Shown one piece after another: positions 42,853 through 53,381 of a stretch of DNA of 64,000 nucleotides. A model generated the notes under the pieces. The model searched no databases. It was not told where the DNA came from and saw only the letters and a list, made by a program, of their open reading frames with translations. Source of the stretch: Pyrus communis (lineage: Eukaryota; Streptophyta; Magnoliopsida; Rosales; Rosaceae); contig NC_084818.1 of NCBI RefSeq assembly GCF_963583255.1, positions 11,596,222 to 11,660,221 on the forward strand, written 5' to 3'. The first letter of the stretch is position 1. Every line of letters starts with the position of its first letter. Position numbers and translations under genes: made by a program.

Positions 42853-45498
42853 TTATTCATCGGGTATTCTTCGTTGCCTGAACAATGTCACCCCGACATT
42901 AAGCCAATAATTCAAACCATTCAAGAGCTTGAAGTATGTGTATCTCCATGACCTATTGAATATCAAACTCCCACAAACTCCCCAGAATCCAACAACAAAT
43001 CCAAGCCCCAAACTCACGTAAAATCCCGGAGTTATAAACCTGTCATTATTATCTTCATCCTGATTCCCAACCACCGGCTGCTTCTCTGGAGTTGTTTCCT
43101 CAGAAGGGCACGTCTGAAGTGGAATTCCACAAAGGAGAGGATTTCCGGCAAAAACAGAGGGCTCATAAATTTGAAGCTGAGATCCTATGGGAATCTTTCC
43201 AGACAGGTTGTTGTTGGACAAGTCCAACTTACCAAGGCCAGATATTCCAATGAGACTCGTTGGAATTGTACCATGTATTTGGTTGTTTGACAAATCAAGC
43301 AAATCTAAGGACTGCAACTTTCCGATATTTGGAGTTATTTGACCTGTTAAGTTGTTTCTTGATAGGTTTAAAGAAACCAACCCAACAAGATCAGTGATTT
43401 CACAAGGAATCTCTCCCGTTAATCGGTTACTTGACAGATGAATACTCTTTACAAGCCCCAGAATGCTTTTGTATTTGGACATCATGCCTTTCCATATCAA
43501 GGATGCTTCGTCATCATAACTATAACTCGTGAGAGAATTGGAGTTTACATAAATGGTATGAGTGATAGTTAGACTTGAACTTCCTCTTCGAGCCAAATTA
43601 GTCAAATTGTTGAGGCATTTGGGTATACTTCCGGAGATATTGTTCATCGATAAATCCAAAATTTGAATGCTTCTCATATAACACATTTGTAACGGAATGC
43701 TTCCATAGAAGTGATTAAAACGAAGGATAAGGATAGTCAAATTTGGAAGTCCATACCCTAACCATTCAGGTATCGGCCCTGATAAGTTATTATCTGCAAC
43801 ATCAAAAACTTCTAGGCTTGAACAATTGTTCAAGGATGAAGGCAATTCCCCCACAAACCCATTATTGTTCAGGTTCAACGTTCGAATAGAAAATAAAGAG
43901 CCCATTGTGGTACGAATTCTCCCCAAAAAATGGTTGTCACTCAAATCAAGAATTAAAAGATTTTTGAAATGGGTCCAGCAATCGGGAAGTTGTTCGTCTA
44001 AATGGTTGCTCGAGAGATCAAGCAACGTTAAATTACTTGCCTTCATTGGAAACAAGAAAGAAAAAGACCCTGAAAAATTATTGTGGGACAGATCAGGAGA
44101 TGACGCTTTTAATAGGAATGGAGGGACTTGACCTTCCAATTGGTTCCAACTCAAATTTAGTAGACGAGGGTAACATAAAAAATCAATTTGCGAGTTTGGA
44201 ATTGTTCCCCTAATTTGGTTGTTGGAGAGATCTACAAAATCAATTTCATGATGATGAGACAGCCTTTCCCAAAACCAACTTGGAAGAGTATCAGATATTC
44301 CTGCATTAGAAATATCAAGGACTGAATAACTTGTCTGAGTTTGAAGCCAATTTGGAAAATGTGGGCCCATCTTGCAAGACCCCAAGAATATGGAATCCAA
44401 TTGGAAAGGGGGAACCCATTTAGAATGGAAGTTTAAGGTTAGTGAGGCAGAGGACAGACCAAGACATCTTAATTTGGAGAGACCCGAGAAATGACTTTCC
44501 GAAATCGTCCCTTGAAATTGGTTAAAAGAGAGATCTAGATATGCAAGAGAGCTCATGTTTCCAATGACATCGGGAAATAAGCCAGTTAATTGGTTGAAAG
44601 ACATGTCAAGATGACCAAGAGTGGCATTGTATTTGGACAACCAAAGAAATATGGAAGAAGTGAGTTCGTTGGAACTAAGGTCAACATGAGCAAGAGATGT
44701 AGAAGAATTTATGTTAAAAAGACTAGTGGAACGAATTGCAGGAGAAGGAAGACTGCAATTTAACAGTGTCAAGTTTGTAAGTTTGGGGAGCTTACTAACC
44801 GTTTCCAACCAGTCAGGAACATTACTAAGATTGTTGTAACTCAGGTCCAAATATGTTAAAGAAGAAAGCTGAGGTAGCCATGAATTGAGATTTTCTACAT
44901 TAGCAAAGTGATTGAAGCTGAGATCAAGATGTTGCAAGTGGGTAAGGTTTCCAACTTGACTTGGAAATTGACCACCAAAAGAAGCACCAAAGAGATCGAG
45001 GTATCTTAAACTGGAAAGAGAACCAATGAAATCTGGAAGTCGGATCCCATTGAAGTTTATCCACGAAAGGTCCAAATATTTCAAATGCTGCAACTCAATC
45101 AGTTCAGGATTCATCATCTTACCTTGCAAATAATATCGGATAAAGTGCGGGTGTCCTTTCTGATCAAATGAGCGAGTTCGATGGTAACGTTCCAATCCAA
45201 GATCAAGTTGAACAACATGGTTGGTACGGTTGCTGCAGTGGACGCCTACCCATTTGCAACAATCTTGCTTGTGTTCTTCTATTCCCCACGAAGAGAGGAA
45301 GTTGTTGTCATCCACGAGGCCTTGTTTGAAAGCAAGGAGTGCTTCTCTTTCCCTCTCAATGCACCGCATCACTCCTCCTGAAGAAATATTGTTGAATCCA
45401 AGAGAAGGGGAAGGGTTGACAACACATGGTAGTAAAATTACCACCACAATTAAAGCATAAAAGAGTTTGTTGAAGCATCTGATTCCGGCACCCTCCAT
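42853..45498 (-). CDS. LRR receptor-like protein A2 (EIX2-like), intact, 881 aa
   Basis: Intronless 881-residue ORF and the intact sister of pseudogene A1. Signal peptide about 1-32 (ALIVVVILLPCVV), LRR N-cap with CIEREREALLAFK and DCCKW, uninterrupted extracellular LRRs without the internal duplication of B types, an island with the sequence IYVNSNSLTSYSYDDEAS, C-cap NPLLCGIPL, acidic QDEDNND, transmembrane helix about 825-847 (LGLGFVVGFWGVCGSLIF), and a 34-residue tail with YFKL and no kinase. Predicted plasma-membrane receptor needing a partner kinase for signalling (knowledge of the RLP class). Many NxS/T glycosylation sites. Ligand unknown. Confidence 0.93.
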   Translation of the reverse strand: MEGAGIRCFNKLFYALIVVVILLPCVVNPSPSLGFNNISSGGVMRCIEREREALLAFKQGLVDDNNFLSSWGIEEHKQDCCKWVGVHCSNRTNHVVQLDLGLERYHRTRSFDQKGHPHFIRYYLQGKMMNPELIELQHLKYLDLSWINFNGIRLPDFIGSLSSLRYLDLFGASFGGQFPSQVGNLTHLQHLDLSFNHFANVENLNSWLPQLSSLTYLDLSYNNLSNVPDWLETVSKLPKLTNLTLLNCSLPSPAIRSTSLFNINSSTSLAHVDLSSNELTSSIFLWLSKYNATLGHLDMSFNQLTGLFPDVIGNMSSLAYLDLSFNQFQGTISESHFSGLSKLRCLGLSSASLTLNFHSKWVPPFQLDSIFLGSCKMGPHFPNWLQTQTSYSVLDISNAGISDTLPSWFWERLSHHHEIDFVDLSNNQIRGTIPNSQIDFLCYPRLLNLSWNQLEGQVPPFLLKASSPDLSHNNFSGSFSFLFPMKASNLTLLDLSSNHLDEQLPDCWTHFKNLLILDLSDNHFLGRIRTTMGSLFSIRTLNLNNNGFVGELPSSLNNCSSLEVFDVADNNLSGPIPEWLGYGLPNLTILILRFNHFYGSIPLQMCYMRSIQILDLSMNNISGSIPKCLNNLTNLARRGSSSLTITHTIYVNSNSLTSYSYDDEASLIWKGMMSKYKSILGLVKSIHLSSNRLTGEIPCEITDLVGLVSLNLSRNNLTGQITPNIGKLQSLDLLDLSNNQIHGTIPTSLIGISGLGKLDLSNNNLSGKIPIGSQLQIYEPSVFAGNPLLCGIPLQTCPSEETTPEKQPVVGNQDEDNNDRFITPGFYVSLGLGFVVGFWGVCGSLIFNRSWRYTYFKLLNGLNYWLNVGVTLFRQRRIPDE

Positions 45499-48400
45499 CT
45501 TAATTCAACTAAATGCAATTGAAGAATAAAAAAGAAAAACTGTGGATTCAGGATTTTGATTTAGAAGTAGCCGAAAAATGGTCAGGATTTTTTTTTTTTT
45601 TTTTTTTTTGGGTTGGGTTGGGTTGTGTGGTCCATGTTGGCTGAGGGCATGGGTGGCTGTTGATGAAAATGTAGGATATGCATTAATGAAGATAATACGT
45701 ACAACCATAGGATGCATATGGCTTCATTAAAAATCTTGCTGAGAATTTCAAACCAATCGAAGGGAAAAAGTGCGTTCCACACCAAACAATAGATGGTAAA
45801 AATAATATTTTTGTTATTCTTGCTCTATTTTTCACCGGATTGACTTGTCTTTTTGGTGTGAAATTGTTTTTTATTTTTATACAACGATATATATTTACAC
45901 TATAAGAGTAAATATTGTATCAAACTCACAATTTTACAAGATTAAAATTTCACATGTGACAACCCATCCTTAGTTCTACGATTTTATCAATTTTAAAAAT
46001 GTGAATTTACGAAAATACTCTAGAGGCAAAGATTTTGACCTCCGTTGACCATTGGTTTGAGAGACTTAGGACTTATTCTTTTAGCGTATCCTCGTAGTAC
46101 TCATCACTACGAACGCATAGGCTAAAGCTGTTTACAAGTCCGAATTATAACGATATAGTTACGGACATTTGAAGTTGTTTTACTAATGTATGGATTTGAA
46201 AGCAATTAACTCTCACAATGTGGGAATTGTAACCAATCAGAAATTAGGGAGGAATGAGTGGACCAATCAGACAAAGGGCTAGGGACCAATTAGAAGAAAA
46301 AGGGGGCAGCCAATCAGGAGGGAGGATCTCCCTCTTCCCGTTGACCAGACCCATGACAAAACCGGTTTCGACCTGGTTCTATTTCCGACCAATTTCCACC
46401 ACTTTTTCCAACGAAATTCACCCATTCTTCACCTGCTACTTCTATCTACCATTTCCGCCCAAGATCGAAGGGTTTTAAGAATCAATTTCGTGAGAACAAC
46501 ACTAGGGGGTGCGAGGGAACTTTGATGGCGATCCACCATTTTTGAAGCGTTTCTCTTCAATTACCATCACCAAAATACTCCTCAAGAGGTCATGAACAAA
46601 GCCCAATTAGTGGTTGGAGCGTCGGAGTTGATTTGAGGACGAATCAAGAACACCCAAATTCTAGAGTTCCGGCGGGTTCATAGCTATTTGGAGCTTTTTA
46701 CGGCCAAATTAGACTTGATCACATGTATAAAACTTACTCTACTCATTGAGATCTTTATTTTTGTGAAATTTGAAAATTTTTAAAAATAGTAAATTTTTTA
46801 GTAAAGTATGCACCTTTAGCTAATTAAAATTTTATATACAACAGGTGGTTGATTCTGTCTAGTGGATAGACACTTTTTATTTTTATTTTTTTATAGATGA
46901 GTGATATTGTTTGTAATATTAAAAAGAACCCTAATATGCATAGGGAAAGCCGATGAGCCAAATTTAAATCAGAGAACATGAGTATGAACTCATCCATGAC
47001 CAAAGCCCACACCAAAAGGTAGTTGGTTGAGGCCCAACGAGTTCGATGATTAGGATTAGTCCAATTCCACATCAGCATTGTTATTCCTATTTTTTCATCA
47101 AAGTGCATTTTCCAATCTTTAACTTCAGCAGCATTAACTCTTAAACCCAATTTAACAATTTGAATTAGTTTTTTAATTCTCCAATTTTCGCGAAGAAACT
47201 TCACACTGAGCAGCAGTTACTAAAACAACAATAATTTTTATTTCATACATCGATATCACAAAAGGTAAAAGCCTCCAAAAACTAGATCCGGATTCCATCC
47301 ATATATGGCACACCTTCAAATTCTTCCCGATCTAGTCTCGGCAAATTAATCTTCGTGACACTCCACCAGCAACATTCTAGCACTTCGACAAATCTTGCTT
47401 CAAATCTTCCTTTTTCCATATATGTAAAAAACGACTCAAATATAAAAGAAACTACACAAAAATAGTGAAGAAAAGGATGATAAAAGTAATGACAGATTAA
47501 ACACTTATCAACTGACTACGTGATGTATTAGTGACATGACTCATAAGAGAATATGTCCTATGAAGAAGAAATATTTTTGTCCATAGTTCAGACCAGGTGG
47601 CTCATACGAATGAGGATTCTCTTTGTGAGGATCCAAGGAATTTTTTAATCATATTCGTTCATAGTAAATCGTACAACTAGTTTTTATCAGATATTATTTG
47701 TGTTTAATTTTCAATAAAATATTTAAAACAACTTTTGACTACACAATATACGATAATTGAACATAATTAAAAGATTTTCAGAATCCTCAAAAAGAAGATT
47801 CAGAGAGGATCACCAGTCGGCCCATACGGCCCATACACAAAAATCATTCCTTACCCCACCCTTATTGTTCCATGTTCATTCGCCCCTATTTGTGCCCTGC
47901 TCACAACACTAATGAATAATGATACTCAATATTCAGTGTCCAACTATCTAAAGGGCGTACGGGCCTCATTGATAGGGACCGTATTCAATCAAAGGCTGCT
48001 AATTACCAGCTCACATTGATGATCAATATGATCCGTTGATTAATGTGGGCCCGCACCAGGAAGTGTACAAACAAACAACGATAATCAATCAAATAAATAC
48101 AAGAGGTCAGGAAACCCTAACGAAACGCTAACGTGTGATTTGTAGACCTTTTGATTTTTGACGCAATTTCAGTCGCACAAGAGGCTTTTTTTTTTTTTTT
48201 TTTTTCCTAAAATTTTTTCGCAATTTATCCATTTTTTGGGATTCGCCGACAACCGCCAAATCTCTGCAATTCAAAGCTACCCTACCTGGAATCCGTACAT
48301 TTCGTATGTCTCCTTCGTGTTAATTAATTATCTATCCTTTGCTTTTCTTTACCATGTTTTTTTCCCCCTTCTAGATGCCTGTTTGGTTGCCCAGAAAGTG

Positions 48401-48978
48401 CAGGAAAAATGGAAATGATTGAATGGAAAAATGAAATTGCTAAGTACCCTTTAATCCGGAGCTTGCTGAACTAAAATCTTTAGGAAAAACAATCATTTAT
48501 TTGTAATAAAAGTTAGTTTAATCGAGAAATTCAGCTAAAATACCTATGAATTGCAATTTTTCTCACTTGATTTAGGGCAATATAATCACCAGAATGCTTT
48601 TTCATGTACTTTGGAATAAATGGAATTAAGTTTAGTGGAAATATATATGTATGAAGTATAGATTTGTTAAGAAAAATTGGAACTTGTATTGTTTCATGGC
48701 AAGTAAGAGCTGGGTTTATGTTTTAAGAGCGATATTCTAATCTAATCTAAACGATGGAGTGGGGATTGCAAAGGGTGGTTTACTGCCCTAGCTAACTTGG
48801 GTTTATGTTAAATTTGTGTAAACTTTAATTTTGGGTAAGGATTTGCATAAAAGGGCTGCTAATTATAATTTTGTTTGACTTAACAGGGTATCAACAAGTT
48901 GTTGCATAAGAACATAAAGCTGTTTTCTTGCGCCTGATGCACTCCAGTTTTTAAGCCTCAGAACTTGGGATTGTTCAA
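45499..48978. other. A2-B2 intergenic: LTR-like fragment, MITE-free site, SKP1 B2 5' region
   Basis: Counterpart of 6975-11367. The TGTGACAACCC LTR-like stretch starts at 45955. The MITE of unit 1 is missing at 47910-47919, where the sequence reads TAATGAATAA. From about 47920 it matches the SKP1 B1 5' region, including a poly-T run and the putative 5'UTR intron that ends just before 48896. Unrecognised minus ORF 46824-47204 matches 8334-8717. Confidence 0.5.
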
Positions 48979-51900
48979 ATGTCAGAAGGTGACATGACTG
49001 TTATTAAACCTGAGGTATTATCACTTTCCTGTACGCTTTCTTCGTGCTTCTTTTTATGCCCCTCGTTCCTTTTTTTCCACTATGTTGTGTCGTCCTTGTC
49101 TAGTGTTTAATAGATAAATGCATTATGTTTTCTTTTCTTTGTTCTTCAAGCCATAGTCGAATCGATTGTTTTCTGTTTTTCGTTTCTTTTGAGTGCTTGT
49201 AGCTGCCTCTACTTGTTGAGTGTTAATTTGTTCTCTCTTTTTATTTTTGTTTATTTGGAGGGGCTGAAGGTGGGTGGGTTGTTTAACTGTTTCGTATTTT
49301 TCGTTTACTCTGTAATGTTGGAATTCTAAAGCCACATCGGTGCCAACTCATTCTCAGATGATGAAGTCTTACATCTGGCTTCAGACTACCGACGGTTCAA
49401 TCCAACAAGTGGAACAAGAGGTTGCCATGTATTGCCCCATGATATGCAAAGAAAATATACAGAAAGGGATGGGAGCTTCCAAGAATCATGCAATATCTCT
49501 TCCTGAAAGAGTCAGTACTGCAATGTTGAGCTTAATTCTTGATTACTGCAGGTTTCATCAAGTACCAGGTCGCTCGAACAAGGTTCTACATGTTTTTGGA
49601 ATGTCATTCTGTTTTCCTTCTTTCTGAGTCTATGCCCTCTGTCTGTTTTGCATAAATTTGAGCTACTGAGGACATTAATCTCCACCTGCACACTGGATTA
49701 AATGTTTACTCTGATGCTGGTGTAAACTCGGCACGCTCATATGACTCGGCACCACTCGTTTATGTAGGAGTGCAAGGCTTTTGATGAAAAATACATCCGA
49801 ATGGACACAAAGTTGCTCTGTGAGTTGACTACAGCTGCTGACAGCCTCCAGTTAAAACCATTGGTGGATCTTACTAGTCGTGCTCTTGCACGAATAATTG
49901 AAGGGAAAACACCTGAGGAGATACGTGAAATATTTCATCTCCCTGATGATCTTACAGAGGTCTCCGATGCTTGAGATATCTGTGTATGCTTAGCAAAAAC
50001 TTGGTGTTTCTTTGTTGTTTTTAACACCACTAAGAAATCATCCAGGAAGAGAAGTTGGAGCCTTTGAAAAATTCAACTGACAATCCACGCATCCGGCTTT
50101 TGAATCGATTATATGCAAGAAAGAGGAGGGAACTTCAGGAAAGAGAGAAATTGAAGGTGACTTTGGTATTTGATGAATCTGAATTCAAAACGTATTCCAT
50201 AATACGTTTTCTGGCTTTTATACTATGCTAAATAATATATCCTTCTTATTGGTAGTCATTATTGAACCTTCCATACTTTTCAGAATGCCAAGCTTGAAGA
50301 AGAGCAAAACGATTAACGTTCAGTTGATGATCTCTTGTCATTCATTAATGGAGAAATTGGAGGTATACCTGAGTAATTGCTCTCTTATTCCTTGACTGCA
50401 TAGTTATTGTTAATTGAGAAATTGGATTTATCATTGAGTTGCTTGTAGTTCCAACGAGCAAATTGCACAACGCACACTTGATACTAATTTTTTCAGGATT
50501 GCATTAGCCCACATTATACTGTACTTGGGAGTAATGGGATTTGAAGTGTAGTGTCTTAGTCGTCTATTTTTACTTTATTTCCTTTTGAAGGCCTCATTGG
50601 AGGTAAGGAAATTATGTTTCACAGATTCCAAAGGGATTAAAACTTCCAAGAACAAAAAGAAGAATCGCAGGAGAAAAGATCAGCAGAAAAGCACATGTCT
50701 ATATGAGGCTAATGAGATCCATGAGGTTTGAATCACTAATTCGGTCTTGAACTTATACATTTCCGCTTGAGTTGTTAGGTAGCTAATTTTTCTTCATTTT
50801 TCTTTTCATCCAAATGTTGTAGGTGTCGAGCAATCTTAACTTTGCTTGCCCCAGTGATGAACTCAACAAATTTACGCCTAGCTCTAGTTTGACATTAAAG
50901 CTACAAGATCTAAAGGATGATAGGGTGGAGGATATGATTGGGTTTGATGATGGTGATTGATGATGAGTTTGATCTGGCATTGAAGGAAAAAATTGATAGG
51001 TTTGCCTGCAACTATTTTGGGTTATTACATGATTTGCAATATAATCTTATCTTTTTTAATTTTAGTGGATGAAAAAAAAATATATATCACGTTGAGCAAC
51101 ATGTGGAAGAAAAGTTACTGAATTGAACTGAATGGTAATAACTTTGTCGATGATGACTTTAGTTATAGAAAGCTTAAGGAAACGGAATGGTGGATCTCAT
51201 TATGGTGCAACTTCGTTGCTTTTTTATTTTATTTTTTTATGAATGCAGTTCTGAAATTGAAGATATGCAATTAGAAGATGAAATTTGATACCTGCAAAAG
51301 AATTTCAAATTGTCATATGTTTTTCAATGTTGCAGAGTTTGCTTAAAAACTAAATAGCTATTAATGTAGTGGTATTTCTCCACTTCTTTTTTAAACTGTC
51401 CCATGTTCAAATCCACTCCTCACCCAGCTAAGAAGATGAAAAAGGTTGCGAAAAAAAGTTGGTCTGTGATAAAAATGAGTAAACATTGGGGACAATGTTT
51501 TGCCTTTGCTAGCTCTTTATGGTGGCTTTGAAAGATGTTGGTTTTTGATTTTCTGTGTGCAATAGTTGTTTGGACATTTTAAATAAATATTCGTTTATGT
51601 TTATAAAGAAACAGAGCTCTCTTTCTGGTCATCACCATTAAGCATCTGTTGTGAAACATGGTTCCGGCCGCCCACTCTTCTGGTTCTGCAGGTCTTTTTC
51701 TCTCTAGTCAGTATTATTTTATTTTCTGATAAACTGGAATTTCAAGTTGCATCCTCCACCATGGTTCTGCATGTGAATATGCAATTTTTAGAGACAACTT
51801 GTTCTTGCTGCTGTGACATATTTTCTTAAATCGCTGTTCAGGGAGGTTGAAGATTTTGCTCGGAGGTTAAATTCAGACTGGCCTGAAAGGATGCAAGAGA

Positions 51901-53243
51901 TCTTATCTTTCGGTCAGGAAAGGAGGCCTGTACCATTTTCCATTAATGGAAACGGTTATTTGAGAAGATATGCTTGTATGTTCTCTTTCTTCTTGCTTTT
52001 TTGTTCCCTTCCGAAAGCTTCTTCCATTGTTTTTTTCCCGATACACAATACTCTTGTCACATAAGTAAATCTGTGCTAAGATATTTTCGTTACTTTCTTT
52101 TGGTAAGTAAGGTTGCAAATGCTTTACATGTTTCTCCTTTCAAATAGCTTTTAAACCTAATGATATGCCATGTTCCTTGAGACCAAGGGTGGAGGGCGAG
52201 TGCTAATCCCGGTGGGTCTATGAAACTTACCTATGCAACCCGAAAAGAACTTGTTTTCACCATTCCTCTTTACTATATGATATCCATAAAGTATATAGTT
52301 GTGGAGTGAAAGCTGGAAAGTATAATCTGTTTCCCTGTCTCCTACGTGTGGTTTTCCAAAATCTCCTTTTTTTTTTTTTCATGGGCTGATGAATATTTTT
52401 CATTAGAATTTCTTTTCGTATTCCTGGTTATTCATAGTTGGCCGTTCTGTTTCTGTCACGTTATAATTTTACCAAGTGAGAGGAATTGATATTGATATCA
52501 ATATTGCTCCCTTTCCCTGTTCACTTAGCTGGCTGTGCATTAGCTATTTGATTAGTGATATTCCCTCACTCAGACAAGCGTAATTCCACTAGTATTGTAC
52601 CAATCCCGAGTGTGTTTCTGTTTTATCCGCTTCTGAATCGTGTGTTATTCACCAACAAGAGACACACATTAAACTCAATAGCACTTATTCAGCATTACAT
52701 TCCCTATTTATCACAAGCTTGTATGATGTTGCACAAATGGGAGAAATTTTTAGTTGTGACGGGAACATAAGTGGTACACCACGTGTTTTAATAGGAATGG
52801 TGGGAAATTTTATTTTTTAAGTTATTAACTTTTTAGCTCACATATTCCACCATTTGTTTAGGGTCGTCTCACTTATTTTGGCGTTTGTATAACAAGTTCA
52901 ATGTGGTTTTGAAATTTTACCTTCGTTTAGTGCCGCTTTTTTTAGTGTCTTACACAGCTCTTCAATCCTGGCTTTCAATTTGGAATGCAGTTTATTCATC
53001 CATTAATTCATACAAATTGGGAAAAATTGAAACTAAAACCATAAATACTTGTGTGAAATTACAACTCGACAATGATCCAAATACATCTACCTCTAATGTA
53101 TTTGGAGAAATTCCAACTTATTGTTACAAGTAACAGTAGAGCTTTTCATTCTGTAAAATCTCTTCTTCCATAACTTTAAGTTATTGCATTCTTCTTCTCC
53201 TTCAGGCTCCTCCTCAAACCGAAAGCCGAAAGGGTTAGCATGA
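48979..53243 (+). pseudogene. SKP1-like protein 21 pseudogene, copy B2 (nonsense and frameshift)
   Basis: Full exon set: 48979-49014 (MSEGDMTVIKPE), 49358-49582, 49777-49959, 50046-50156, 50284-50362, 50625-50725, 50823-50999, 51842-51975 and 53206-53243. Exons 1-4, which make the core Skp1 fold, are intact, unlike in B1. Exon 5 has TAA at 50314-50316 in place of GAA (Glu in B1 and A1). Exon 7 is 177 nt rather than 179 because two bases are missing near 50957, shifting the acidic segment. A truncated protein with the whole Skp1 domain but no ASK21-type tail could still be made. An approximately 314-bp piece of the last intron is deleted relative to B1. Convergent with RLP B2. Confidence 0.85.
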
Positions 53244-53381
53244 AGTACCAAACAAGACGATGAACGAGCTACAAAAATTCAGGTAAACCACAGGCGTTAG
53301 CCGTTAGCCAAGATTTTAAAGGGGAAGAAGACATGTATGTTAATTGTAATATTATTCATTATGTCACAGAAAACTTACAGT

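Noticed and set aside
42853..45498. Naming the RLPs as the apple scab HcrVf/Vf genes
   Set aside because: The N-terminus and C-tail fit the EIX2-like group rather than what I recall of HcrVf; no search was possible, so no symbol is given.
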